Source: Nonomuraea wenchangensis
Lineage (GTDB): Bacteria > Actinomycetota > Actinomycetes > Streptosporangiales > Streptosporangiaceae
Direction: 5' to 3'
Length of the DNA stretch: 64,000 nucleotides
Assembly: GCF_900111685.1 (NCBI RefSeq)
Contig: NZ_FOHX01000008.1
Coordinates: 310,001 to 374,000, forward strand
Numbering within the stretch: the first letter of the stretch is position 1; each line of letters starts with the position of its first letter. The notes beneath the pieces were generated by a model. It had not been told where the DNA came from and did no database searches. It saw only the letters and a list, made by a program, of their open reading frames with translations. The translations under genes were made by a program, and so were the position numbers. This document shows positions 35,080 through 43,525 of this stretch, in pieces.

Positions 35080-35153
35080 ACGGCGGCGACGAGATCCACC
35101 AATACGGGCCGGGGAGCATCGGAAAGGCGACGCACCACGGGTCCGGCGACATC
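35014..35153 (+). repeat. Duplicated 54-bp coding motif shared by adjacent genes
   Basis: Copy 1 at 35014-35067 (end of the first gene) and copy 2 at 35100-35153 (start of the second gene) encode QYGxGSIGKATHHGxGxI, 15 of 18 residues identical. The DNA differs at many third positions, so selection seems to act on the protein. Confidence 0.85.
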
Positions 35154-35402
35154 GTGGCCGGCGGCGGGCAGCCTCATCCGGCCCCGCCGCCCGCTTTTCC
35201 GCCCCAGCCGGGAAACGCGGCAGGAAAACCACGAAGAAAAGCGGTGACGGCCGCCGGCGGCGCGGTGCTGTCGGCGGTCGTGAGCGCGCTGATCAATCTG
35301 CTCACCGCGTCGTGGAGCTGGTGGGTGTTCGCGGCCGCCGCCGTCCTGCTGGCCGCGTGGGCGGCGGTCGCGTACGCGGGGGAGAAGGACCAGCGGGGCT
35401 GA
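35076..35402 (+). CDS. Small membrane protein with the shared QYGxGSIGKATHHG motif
   Basis: A 108-residue protein. Residues 6-26 carry HQYGPGSIGKATHHGSGDI, then a Pro-rich linker (about 30-50), a basic KPRRK stop, and two hydrophobic helices (about 57-76 and 82-101). I recognise no domain. The overlap with the DUF6232-like gene and the near-identical motif suggest the two proteins bind each other or the same partner through it. Confidence 0.7.
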   Translation: MNGGDEIHQYGPGSIGKATHHGSGDIVAGGGQPHPAPPPAFPPQPGNAAGKPRRKAVTAAGGAVLSAVVSALINLLTASWSWWVFAAAAVLLAAWAAVAYAGEKDQRG

Positions 35403-35422
35403 CGCCCCTCCCCCGCGCGGCG

Positions 35423-36592
35423 CTACGTCATGAGCACGACCTTGTTGCAGTCGTCCTGCTTGTTCTTGAACAGCTCGAAGCCGCGCGGCGCCTCGCTCAG
35501 CGGCATCCGGTGCGAGATGACGAAGCTCGGGTCGATCTCGCCGGCGCGGATCCGGTCCAGCAGCGGCCGCATGTAGCGCTGCACGTGGCACTGCCCGGCC
35601 CGGAGGGTGAGCGAACGGTTCATGACGGTGCCCATCGGGAACTTGTCGATGAACCCGCCGTAGACGCCGATCACCGACACCACGCCGCCGTTGCGGCAGG
35701 CCATGATGGCCTCGCGCAGCGCGTACGGGCGCTCGGTCTCCAGCCGGGCGGCCTGCTTGCCGCGGTCGTAGGCGTACATGGCCGGGGTCGGGTGGTGCGC
35801 CTCCATGCCGACGGCGTCGATGCAGGCGTCGGGACCGCGCCCGCCGGTCATGTCGCGCAGCGCGTCCAGCACGTTCACCTCCTCGTAGTCGAGGACCTCG
35901 GCGCCGGTCCGCTGGGCCCGCTTGAGCCGGTAAGGGAACCGGTCGATGACGATGACCCGGTCGGCGCCGAGCAGGAACGCGCTGGCCGCGGCGAGCTGCC
36001 CGACGGGCCCCGCGCCCCAGATCGCGATCGTCTGGCCCGGCTTGATGTCGCACATCTCGGCGCCCATGAAGCCGGTGGGGAAGATGTCGGACAGGAACAG
36101 CACCTTGTCGTCCGGCAGGTCGTCCTCGATCTTGATGGGGCCGACGTCGGCGAACGGGACGCGCACGTACTCGGCCTGGCCGCCGGGGTAGCCGCCCAGC
36201 ATGTGCGAGTAGCCGAAGATGCCGGCGGGCGAGTGGCCCATCAGCTTCTCGGCCATGCCCGCGTTGGGATTGGAGTTCTCGCACAGGGAGTACAGCTCGG
36301 CCTCGCAGGCGAAGCAGGCGCCGCAGGCGATCGGGAACGGCACCACGACGCGGTCGCCTGGCCGCAGGTTGCGCACGCCGGGGCCGACCTCGACGACCTC
36401 GCCCATGAACTCGTGGCCGAGGATGTCGCCCTTCTTCACGGTCGGGATGTAGCCGTCCACGAGGTGCAGGTCGGAGCCGCAGATCGCGGTCGAGGTGACG
36501 CGGACGATCGCGTCGCGCGCGTTGAGCATCGCGGGGTCGGGGACGTTCTGGACCTCGACGCTGTTGCGGCCGGTCCACACGATGGCCTTCAT
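35423..36592 (-). CDS. Zinc-dependent alcohol dehydrogenase, formaldehyde-dehydrogenase-like
   Basis: A 389-residue MDR enzyme. Catalytic zinc ligands lie in AICGSDLHL and GHEFMGEV. The structural zinc lobe is [15 protein letters not shown], with all four Cys. The Rossmann motif is [12 protein letters not shown]. The long insertion and length match glutathione-independent formaldehyde dehydrogenase-like members often found in actinomycetes. The ATG overlaps the stop of the upstream SRPBCC gene (ATGA). The natural substrate is uncertain. Confidence 0.9.
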   Translation of the reverse strand: MKAIVWTGRNSVEVQNVPDPAMLNARDAIVRVTSTAICGSDLHLVDGYIPTVKKGDILGHEFMGEVVEVGPGVRNLRPGDRVVVPFPIACGACFACEAELYSLCENSNPNAGMAEKLMGHSPAGIFGYSHMLGGYPGGQAEYVRVPFADVGPIKIEDDLPDDKVLFLSDIFPTGFMGAEMCDIKPGQTIAIWGAGPVGQLAAASAFLLGADRVIVIDRFPYRLKRAQRTGAEVLDYEEVNVLDALRDMTGGRGPDACIDAVGMEAHHPTPAMYAYDRGKQAARLETERPYALREAIMACRNGGVVSVIGVYGGFIDKFPMGTVMNRSLTLRAGQCHVQRYMRPLLDRIRAGEIDPSFVISHRMPLSEAPRGFELFKNKQDDCNKVVLMT

Positions 36593-37482
36593 GCGCGCGC
36601 TCCGATCGGCTGGGCGGGGTGCTGGTGGAGCTGGCGCAGGGCGCGGTGGCCCTCGGGGCTGCCCTCCGAGCGGACGACCTCGCCGGTCTCCATGACCTGC
36701 TTGAAGCGGCGCAGGTCGTCGCGTACCTGCTGCTCGGGGTGCTCGCCGAGCATGCGGGCGACGGCGGCGGCGAGCTTGCGTCCGCGCATGCCGTACTCCA
36801 GGGAGACGTCGACGACGGTGCCGCGTCCGGCGGGGCCGTCGGTGAAGCTGACCAGGCCCGCGTTGCGGACGCCCCTGCCGGGCACGGAGCGCCAGGCGAT
36901 GAGGTCGCCGGCGCGCTCGTCGATGATCTCGGCCTCCCATTCGAGGTCGACCACGGGGCCCTTGGCCCGCCAGCGGGAGCGGCCGCCGCCGAGGGTGCGC
37001 ACGGACTCCAGGTGGGTCATGAAGGTCGGCAGGTTCTCCAGGTCGCGCCAGAAGCGGTAGACCTCGGCGCGCGGCTTGTTGATGGTGATGGAGGCGCGCA
37101 CCTGGAGCGGGCTGCGGGCCTTGCGAGTGCGGAGCCCGGCGCAGGTCGCGTCGAGTGCGGCGATGCCGGCGACCGCGCCGAAGGCGAACAGGGCGCGGCG
37201 GCGCCGGAAGCCGGTGCGGGCGGCGGCGGCCTTGCCGAGCAGGCCGAGGTCCATCGCGTCGCCGGCCATCCTGGTCCACGTCCACTGGGCGGGCGTCTTG
37301 CCGCCGAGCAGCAGCGCGCCGTGCAGCAGCTCGCGTCCCCCCACGAGCCTGGTGATCGTCTTGGCCCCCGGCGCGTCGTCGACGCCGCACAGGCGGGTCA
37401 CGGCCCGGGGCGCCGCGAGCTGCGCCGTGCCGAGCGCGAGGCTGGTCCAGCCGAGCGCACGGGCGAATCGGTCGGTCATCAT
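36589..37482 (-). CDS. Membrane protein with SRPBCC (cyclase/dehydrase-type) domain
   Basis: A 297-residue protein. Residues 1-120 hold several hydrophobic segments ([32 protein letters not shown]). From about 133 a START/SRPBCC domain begins ([34 protein letters not shown]) that would form a ligand-binding helix-grip fold. GAAGGA precedes tandem ATGs (37482 and 37479). It is co-translated with the zinc dehydrogenase, a pairing that I believe recurs in actinomycetes. The ligand is unknown. Confidence 0.82.
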   Translation of the reverse strand: MMTDRFARALGWTSLALGTAQLAAPRAVTRLCGVDDAPGAKTITRLVGGRELLHGALLLGGKTPAQWTWTRMAGDAMDLGLLGKAAAARTGFRRRRALFAFGAVAGIAALDATCAGLRTRKARSPLQVRASITINKPRAEVYRFWRDLENLPTFMTHLESVRTLGGGRSRWRAKGPVVDLEWEAEIIDERAGDLIAWRSVPGRGVRNAGLVSFTDGPAGRGTVVDVSLEYGMRGRKLAAAVARMLGEHPEQQVRDDLRRFKQVMETGEVVRSEGSPEGHRALRQLHQHPAQPIGARA

Positions 37483-37518
37483 GCGGTCCTTCACAGGTGT
37501 CGGATGTACGTGCGAGCG

Positions 37519-37638
37519 CCGGGAGACGCCACGCCTCCCGGTGCCCTTCGCGGCCCGTACCCCTGACAAAAGGGATGACACACCCGGTTTCCGGCACGAA
37601 ATACACTCTGCGTCCGGCGGGCCCTCAGCCTTTATTGT
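37519..37638 (+). promoter_or_regulatory. Divergent promoter region before the DUF1838 operon
   Basis: The 163-base gap holds an inverted repeat CCGGGAG (37519-37525) / CTCCCGG (37535-37541). A -10-like TATTGT (37633-37638) ends seven bases before ATG 37646 and no ribosome-binding site is seen, so this start may be leaderless. A -35 box is not evident. Confidence 0.35.
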
Positions 37639-37645
37639 GATCACC

Positions 37646-38539
37646 ATGGATCCGACGCATCCCGGCCCCGTTTACCGCACGGTGACCGACCCGAGCGGAA
37701 TGCTGGCCTTGCAAACTTTCGGACGTCCGGATGGGGAAGACATGGTTTTCCGCATTTCCGGCTCCGTCTACGCCAACATTCCCGGCGACGCTCTTAAACC
37801 GGATATTCCGCATGGCCGGAAGCTGTTCGGGATCGAGGGCTACAACATTCGCCGCCTCTACCGGGTGCCCGGCACCGACCGGCTCCACCAGCTCTCCCGC
37901 GAGCTCGTCTGCTACACCGACCCCGGCGACCCGGCGCGCGTCCTGCGCGAATGGGCGAACCCTCTCGACGGCCGCACCTACCCGGTCGTGCCGATCAACA
38001 ACGACGCGGTCAACTTCGGCCCGTTCCCCATCACCCCCGCCTTCGCCGGGCCGCCGATGCGCCGGCTGCACGACGAGACCGTCTGGACCAGCGACATCGC
38101 CGTCCACGCCGACTACGGCGCCACTCTGGGCGAGACGTTCGGCCTGGTCGGCGGCGTCTACACGGCGCAGGAGATGTTCGAGTTCCAGGTGGACGACCGC
38201 GAGGTGGCGGCGCGGACGGTCCCCGGCGAGATCCCGGACGGCGCGATGCGGGTCAAGGTGAGCTGGACGCGCACGGCCCCGTGGGCGCCGTTCATGGGCC
38301 TGGCCGAGAGCCAGGTGCGCGGGCAGCTCACCTACCGCGCCCTCGCCTGGTCGCTCGACTCCTACGCCGACGTCGAGCCGTGGCTGCGCGCCGAGGTGGA
38401 GGCCCACCACCCGCTCTACACCGCCGCGCCCGACGAGCCGGGGCCGAGCCAGAACTCCTGGACCTCCTTCCACGCCAAGCAGCTCGACAAGGGCACCCTG
38501 AGCTGGGCCGGCTGGTGCGCCGCCCACAGCCGGTCGTGA
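37646..38539 (+). CDS. DUF1838 family protein
   Basis: A 297-residue soluble protein made of DUF1838 throughout (VFRISGSVYANIPGD, GKLFGIEGYNIRRLYRV-like opening, EMFEFQVDDREV, WLRAEVEAHHPLY). No signal or membrane segment is seen. The biochemical role of DUF1838 is not known to me; its rich Trp/Tyr/His content and barrel-like pattern suggest a small-molecule binding or isomerase-like fold. It is first of four overlapping genes with an aldehyde dehydrogenase and a nitrilase homologue, which points to a catabolic pathway. Confidence 0.8.
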   Translation: MDPTHPGPVYRTVTDPSGMLALQTFGRPDGEDMVFRISGSVYANIPGDALKPDIPHGRKLFGIEGYNIRRLYRVPGTDRLHQLSRELVCYTDPGDPARVLREWANPLDGRTYPVVPINNDAVNFGPFPITPAFAGPPMRRLHDETVWTSDIAVHADYGATLGETFGLVGGVYTAQEMFEFQVDDREVAARTVPGEIPDGAMRVKVSWTRTAPWAPFMGLAESQVRGQLTYRALAWSLDSYADVEPWLRAEVEAHHPLYTAAPDEPGPSQNSWTSFHAKQLDKGTLSWAGWCAAHSRS

Positions 38540-39930
38540 GCACGCCGGTCCTCGACCCGCTGACCGGCCGGGCCGAGCGGCACCTGCGCCCCGTCCCGCC
38601 GGACCGGCTCGCCGGGATCGCGGCCGGGCTGCGGGCGCGGGCCGCCGGCTGGGCGGCGGCGGGGCCGGCCGGGCGCGGCCCGGTGCTCGCCCGCTTCGCC
38701 GCGGCGCTGGCCCGCGACGAGGACCTGCTGGCCGCGCTGGTGGCCGACACCGGGCGGGTCGCGGAGTCGGTGCTGGAGCGGCGGGTCGTCGCGGAGGCGA
38801 TCGAGCGGTGGGCGCGGCGGGCGCCCGCGCTGCTCGCCCCGCCCGCCGGGTTCGCCGCCGAGCTGCCCGGGGTGCACGTGGCGGGGGACGCGGTGCCGTA
38901 CGAGCTGGTCGGGGCGATCACTCCGTGGAACTTCCCGCTGCTGCTCGGCCTCCTCGACGCCGCCCCCGCGCTGGCCGCCGGCTGCGCGGTGCTGGTCAAG
39001 CCGAGCGAGGTGACGCCGCGCTTCATCGAGCCGCTGACCCGGCTCGTGCCCGGCGAGCTGCCGCTGGCGGTCGTCGAGGGCGGGCCGGCCACCGGGGCGG
39101 CGCTGGTGGGGCTGGTGGACGCCGTGGTGTTCACCGGCAGCGTCCCCACCGGACGGCTGGTGGCCGAGGCGGCGGCCCGCGCGTTCGTCCCCGCGCACCT
39201 GGAGCTCGGCGGCAAGGACCCGGCAATCGTCCTGGCCGGGGCGGACCTCGACCGGGCCGCCTCGGCGATCCTGTGGGGCGGCACCGCCAACGCCGGCCAG
39301 TCCTGCCAGTCGATCGAGCGCGTCTACGTCGCCCGCGAGGTCCACGACGCCTTCCTGGCGCTGCTCGTGGCCAAGGCGGAGCGGACCCGGCTGACCTGCG
39401 AGGGCGGCCCCATTGGACCGATCGTCGCGCCCGACCAGCCCGGCGTGATCGCCGCCCACCTGGCCGACGCCCTGGCGCGGGGCGCCGTCGCGCACACCGG
39501 CGGGACGATCGAGCGGCACGGCGGCGGCCACTGGTGCCGCCCCACCGTGCTGTCCGGCGTGGACCACTCGATGCTGGTGATGACCGAGGAGACGTTCGGG
39601 CCGGTGCTGCCGGTCATGGCCGTGGACGGGCCGGACGAGGCGGTCGCGCTGGCGGCGGACTCGGCGTACGGGCTGTCGGCCGCGGTGTTCGCCGCCACCG
39701 AGGAGGAGGCCATGGCGGTGGCCGTCCGGCTGCCGGTCGGCGCGGTCAGCGTCAACGACGCCGCGCTCACCGCGCTCGTGCACGAGGGCGAGAAGCACTC
39801 CTTCCGCCTGTCCGGGCTCGGCGGCTCGCGCATGGGCCCGGCCTCCATCGCCCGGTTCCTGCGCCGCCGGGCGTTCCTCGTCAACCGATCCCCCGCCGCC
39901 GACCCCTGGTGGCATCCGACCGAGGAGTAG
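38536..39930 (+). CDS. NAD(P)-dependent aldehyde dehydrogenase
   Basis: A 464-residue ALDH. Catalytic Cys257 is in NAGQSCQS, the general base Glu223 in LELGGKDP, and the ITPWNFPLL and FTGSVPTGR segments bind the cofactor; all are intact. It is shorter than usual at the N-terminus. GTG 38536 overlaps the DUF1838 stop by four bases. It oxidises an aldehyde to an acid within the same unknown pathway. Confidence 0.93.
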   Translation: MSTPVLDPLTGRAERHLRPVPPDRLAGIAAGLRARAAGWAAAGPAGRGPVLARFAAALARDEDLLAALVADTGRVAESVLERRVVAEAIERWARRAPALLAPPAGFAAELPGVHVAGDAVPYELVGAITPWNFPLLLGLLDAAPALAAGCAVLVKPSEVTPRFIEPLTRLVPGELPLAVVEGGPATGAALVGLVDAVVFTGSVPTGRLVAEAAARAFVPAHLELGGKDPAIVLAGADLDRAASAILWGGTANAGQSCQSIERVYVAREVHDAFLALLVAKAERTRLTCEGGPIGPIVAPDQPGVIAAHLADALARGAVAHTGGTIERHGGGHWCRPTVLSGVDHSMLVMTEETFGPVLPVMAVDGPDEAVALAADSAYGLSAAVFAATEEEAMAVAVRLPVGAVSVNDAALTALVHEGEKHSFRLSGLGGSRMGPASIARFLRRRAFLVNRSPAADPWWHPTEE

Positions 39931-39933
39931 CCG

Positions 39934-40374
39934 ATGGGACTGCGCGAGGAGATGCCGCTGCTGGCCCGGCACGAGGGCGAGTGGGAGGGGGAATACCTCC
40001 ATCTCGGCCGCGACGGCGCCCTGCTCGACCGGCACCGCGTCCACATGACGTGCCGCATCGTCGGCGACGCCGCCTACCACCAGACCAACCGCTACACCTG
40101 GGACGACGGCCGCACCGAGGTGCACGAGTTCCCCGCCGTCCACCTGGGCGGCGGCCGGTGCCGCATCGACATCGACCGGCTGGAGGGGGAGTTCCGCGAG
40201 GTGGACGACAGCACGATCTATCTCACCTGGCGCTACAAGGGCCGGCCGCTGCGGCTGTTCGAGCTGATCGTGCTGAGCGAGGACGGCCGCTCCCGCAGCC
40301 GGGTGTGGCAGTGGCTGGAGGACGGCGTATGCGTGCGCAGGACGTTGATAAACGAGTGGAGGACCGGCGCGTGA
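39934..40374 (+). CDS. Small DUF3598/lipocalin-like protein
   Basis: A 146-residue protein with alternating beta-strand pattern (EGEWEGEYLHLGRDG, VHMTCRIVGDAAYHQTNRY, STIYLTWRYKGRPLRLFEL) resembling DUF3598-type lipocalin folds that hold hydrophobic ligands. It starts three bases after the ALDH stop and overlaps the nitrilase homologue. The assignment to DUF3598 is tentative. Confidence 0.6.
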   Translation: MGLREEMPLLARHEGEWEGEYLHLGRDGALLDRHRVHMTCRIVGDAAYHQTNRYTWDDGRTEVHEFPAVHLGGGRCRIDIDRLEGEFREVDDSTIYLTWRYKGRPLRLFELIVLSEDGRSRSRVWQWLEDGVCVRRTLINEWRTGA

Positions 40375-41390
40375 CCGCCTACCTGGCCCTGGCGCTGCAG
40401 CTCGGCACGCGGGCCGTCAACGCCGCCGCCGACCCGCGCGCCGAGATCGCCGCCGCCGTCGCCCGCGTCGCCGACCGGGTGGCCGGCTCCAAGGCGTGGC
40501 TCGGGCCGGAGCTGCGGCTCGTGGTGCTGCCCGAGTACGCGCTGACCGGCTTCCCGATGCGCGAGAGCCTGCCGGAGTGGCGTGAGCGGGCGGCGCTCGA
40601 CCCCGGCGGGCCCGAATACCGCCTGCTGGCCGGGATCGCCGTACGCGAGGAGGTGTTCCTGTGCGTCAACGCCTACGAGCGCGACGAGCACTTCCCCGGG
40701 CTGTACTTCCAGGCGACGGTGATCCTCTCCCCCGCCGGGGAGGTGGTGCTGCGTTACCGGCGGCTGCACTCGCTGTTCACGCCGACGCCGTACGACGTGT
40801 GGGAGCGCTACACGGAGATGTACGGCATCGACGCGGTGCTGCCGGTGGCCCGTACCGAGATCGGCAACCTGGCGGCGCTGGCCTCGGAGGAGGTCCAGGT
40901 GCCGGAGCTGGCCCGCGCGCTCGCCCTGCGCGGGGCCGAGGTGTTCTGCAACCCCACCTCGGAGGCGTCCTCCCCGGACCTGACGCCGAAGGCGATCGCC
41001 CGTCGCGCCCGCGCCGTGGAGAACCTGGCGTACGTGGTGGCGGCCAACTCCGGCGGCCTGACCGGCAGCGCCGTCCCCGGCGACTCCGTCAACGGCGGCT
41101 CGGAGCTGATCGACCCCCAGGGCCGGGCCCTCGCGCGGGCGGGGTCGGGCGAGACGCTGGTCGCCGCGGCCGAGCTGGACCTCGCGGCGCTGCGCCGCGC
41201 CCGCCGCCGCCCCGGCCTGGCGAACCTGCCGAGCCGGGTCAAGGCGGCGCTGTGGGCCGACGAGTACGCCCGCCACGACGTCGAACGCCCCTGCGGGCTG
41301 GAGTCGGGCCCCCGCGAGCGCGCCTGGTTCCGCACCCGCCAGTCCGAGACCATCGCCCGCCTCCTCGGCCCTGAGGAGCCCCCGGCCTAG
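40371..41390 (+). CDS. Nitrilase-superfamily protein with altered catalytic triad
   Basis: A 339-residue protein with the alpha-beta-beta-alpha nitrilase fold. Glu55 (LPEYALTG) is kept. The catalytic Lys position is Arg131 (RYRRLHS; codon CGG) and the nucleophilic Cys position is Ser172 (ALASEEVQVPE, aligning with ICWDxxYPE; codon TCG). The flanking motifs RGAEVFCNPTSEA and RARAVENLAYVVAAN are well conserved, so the gene is not decaying. It is either a non-hydrolytic scaffold or an enzyme with a Ser nucleophile. GTG 40371 overlaps the previous stop by four bases and GTGGAGGA precedes it. Confidence 0.85.
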   Translation: MTAYLALALQLGTRAVNAAADPRAEIAAAVARVADRVAGSKAWLGPELRLVVLPEYALTGFPMRESLPEWRERAALDPGGPEYRLLAGIAVREEVFLCVNAYERDEHFPGLYFQATVILSPAGEVVLRYRRLHSLFTPTPYDVWERYTEMYGIDAVLPVARTEIGNLAALASEEVQVPELARALALRGAEVFCNPTSEASSPDLTPKAIARRARAVENLAYVVAANSGGLTGSAVPGDSVNGGSELIDPQGRALARAGSGETLVAAAELDLAALRRARRRPGLANLPSRVKAALWADEYARHDVERPCGLESGPRERAWFRTRQSETIARLLGPEEPPA

Positions 41391-41755
41391 CTCTCCTTCG
41401 CCAGGGAGCCGCCGTCGGTCGACAGATGCACCACGTTGTCCTCGATCCTGGCGACCTGCTCGGGGGCGACGTACAGGTCGCGCGCGAACAGCCCGCGGCC
41501 GTCCACCTTCACGAAGCCGGTCCGCAGCAGCCGGGCCGCCAGCGCGGGCGGCAGGTCGGGCTCGGCGTGGCCGAACACGTCCGACAGCACGGGCACGAAG
41601 CCGGGGCTCCGCCCGGGCTGCTGTCCGTCGGTGGTGGCCGCCTGCGGGTCGCCCATCTTGACCAGCTCGACCGTCCCGACCTCCTTGCCGTCGCGGTCGA
41701 CGACCTTCATGCCGGTGTGCACCTGGCTGATGCCGGGCCGCTGAGGGATCTGCAC
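41387..41755 (-). CDS. PRC-barrel-like domain protein
   Basis: A 122-residue protein. The N-terminus has the PRC-barrel-like strand pair GMKVVDRDGKEVGTVELV, and the C-terminus FARDLYVAPEQVARIEDNVV repeats a barrel-like pattern. Such proteins are common in actinomycetes, often stress-linked, with no defined chemistry. The start is GTG 41755 after GAAGGAG. Its stop and the convergent nitrilase homologue's stop are read from the same CTAG (41387-41390). Confidence 0.75.
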   Translation of the reverse strand: MQIPQRPGISQVHTGMKVVDRDGKEVGTVELVKMGDPQAATTDGQQPGRSPGFVPVLSDVFGHAEPDLPPALAARLLRTGFVKVDGRGLFARDLYVAPEQVARIEDNVVHLSTDGGSLAKES

Positions 41756-41897
41756 GGCAACGCTCCTTCGCTCTCGGTCCGGCCGTCACGACTACCCAGC
41801 GCGGGGGCGGAAAGTCCTGGCGGACGGGGTGGACGCGGCACGGGGTCGCGGCTCAGGATGGCGGGGTGAGCCCGCCTCTTGATCGGAGGACTCCCGC

Positions 41898-43460
41898 ATG
41901 CCCGATCTGGACGGTCTGTCGTTCGAGCCGCTGACCCCCGTCTCCTTCCTCGACCGGGCCGCCGACGCGCACGGCGACCGGATCGCCGTGATCGACGGGG
42001 ACCGCCGCGTCACCTACCGCGAGCTGCGCGAGCGCTGCCGCCGGATGGCGGGCGCGCTGGCGTCCCTGGCGCGGGGCCGCCCGGTGGCGGTGCTCGCGCC
42101 GAACACCTCCGTGCTGCTGGAGGCGAACTTCGGGGTGCCGTGGGCGGGCGTGCCGCTGGTGGCGATCAACACCCGGCTGGCGCCGGGCGAGGTCGGCTAC
42201 ATCCTGGAGCACTCGGGGGCGGGCGTGCTGGTGCACGACCCGGTCTTCGACGGCCTGGTGGACGCGGCGTTCGCCGGGCTGGCCGGGCCGCCGCACCGGA
42301 TCCGGGCCGGCGCGGAGTACGAGGACCTGCTCGCGCGGGCGGCCCCGCTGGCGCTCACCCCGGCCGACGAGCGGGCGCTGCTGTCGATCAACTACACCTC
42401 CGGCACCACCGGCCGCCCGAAGGGCGTCATGTACCACCATCGCGGCGCCTATCTGCAGGCCCTCGCCATGGTGGGGCACGCCGGGCTGTCGCCGGCCACC
42501 GTGCACCTGTGGACGCTGCCGATGTTCCACTGCAACGGCTGGTGCTTCCCCTGGGCGGTGACGGCGGCGGCCGGGACGCACGTGTGCCTGCCGAAGCCGG
42601 ACCCGGCCGAGGTGTGGCGGCTGCTGCGGGCCGAGGGCGTCACCCACCTGGAGGGCGCGCCGACCGTGCTGTCCATGATCGCCTACGCGCCGGACGCGGC
42701 CCCGCTGGAGCGCACGGTGCGGGTCTCGACGGGCGGCGCGCCGCCGTCCCCGGCGATCCTGCGCCGCATGTCGGGCCTCGGCTTCGACGTCATCCACCTG
42801 TACGGGCTCACCGAGACGTTCGGCCCGGCGATGATCTGCGACTGGCGGCCGGAGTGGGACGGGCTGAGCGGCGAGCGCCAGGCGCGGCTGAAGGCCCGCC
42901 AGGGCGTCGGCAACATGATCGCCTGCACCGCCCGCGTCGTGGCCGGGGACGGCGGCGACGTGCCCGCCGACGGCACGACGGTCGGGGAGATCGCGCTGCG
43001 CGGCAACAACGTCATGCTCGGCTACTACCGCGATCCCGAGGCGACCGCGGCGGCCGCGCCTGACGGCTGGTTCCGCACCGGCGACCTCGGCGTCCGCCAT
43101 CCCGACGGGTACGTGGAGCTGCGCGACCGCAGCAAGGACGTGATCATCTCGGGCGGCGAGAACATCGCCTCGGTCGAGGTCGAGCAGGCCATCGCCGACC
43201 ATCCGGCGGTGCTGGAGGTGGCGGTCGTCGCGGTGCCGGACGAGCACTGGGGCGAGGTGCCCGCCGCGTACGTGACGCTGCGCGAGGGCGCGACGGCCAC
43301 CGCGGAGGAGATCGTGGAGCACGTGCGGTCGCGGCTGGCACGGTTCAAGGTGCCGAAGCGCGTGGAGTTCGGCGAGCTGCCGAAGACCTCCACCGGCAAG
43401 ATCCAGAAGTACGTCCTGCGGGACCGGGCCTGGGCGGGCCGGGAGCGCCGCATCAACTGA
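41898..43460 (+). CDS. Acyl-CoA synthetase (AMP-forming, ANL superfamily)
   Basis: A 520-residue ligase that activates a carboxylic acid to acyl-AMP and then acyl-CoA. Core motifs: YTSGTTGRPKGVMYHH (A3), LYGLTETFGP (A5), WFRTGDLG (A7), SGGENIASVEVEQ (A8) and the catalytic Lys in TSTGKIQKYVLR (A10). The sequence style is that of medium-chain or aromatic acid ligases. GGAGGA precedes ATG 41898. It stands 66 bases before a sulfotransferase gene on the same strand, with no known shared pathway. Confidence 0.93.
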   Translation: MPDLDGLSFEPLTPVSFLDRAADAHGDRIAVIDGDRRVTYRELRERCRRMAGALASLARGRPVAVLAPNTSVLLEANFGVPWAGVPLVAINTRLAPGEVGYILEHSGAGVLVHDPVFDGLVDAAFAGLAGPPHRIRAGAEYEDLLARAAPLALTPADERALLSINYTSGTTGRPKGVMYHHRGAYLQALAMVGHAGLSPATVHLWTLPMFHCNGWCFPWAVTAAAGTHVCLPKPDPAEVWRLLRAEGVTHLEGAPTVLSMIAYAPDAAPLERTVRVSTGGAPPSPAILRRMSGLGFDVIHLYGLTETFGPAMICDWRPEWDGLSGERQARLKARQGVGNMIACTARVVAGDGGDVPADGTTVGEIALRGNNVMLGYYRDPEATAAAAPDGWFRTGDLGVRHPDGYVELRDRSKDVIISGGENIASVEVEQAIADHPAVLEVAVVAVPDEHWGEVPAAYVTLREGATATAEEIVEHVRSRLARFKVPKRVEFGELPKTSTGKIQKYVLRDRAWAGRERRIN

Positions 43461-43525
43461 CGAGGATGTCACCCCGCCGGCCGCTTTCAGACAATCTGCA
43501 GAAAAGGTAAGTACCCTCCCCCACC

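Noticed and set aside
37519-37541. A riboswitch in the divergent gap before DUF1838
   Set aside because: Only one short 7-bp inverted repeat was seen, and the likely start is leaderless, leaving no transcribed leader.
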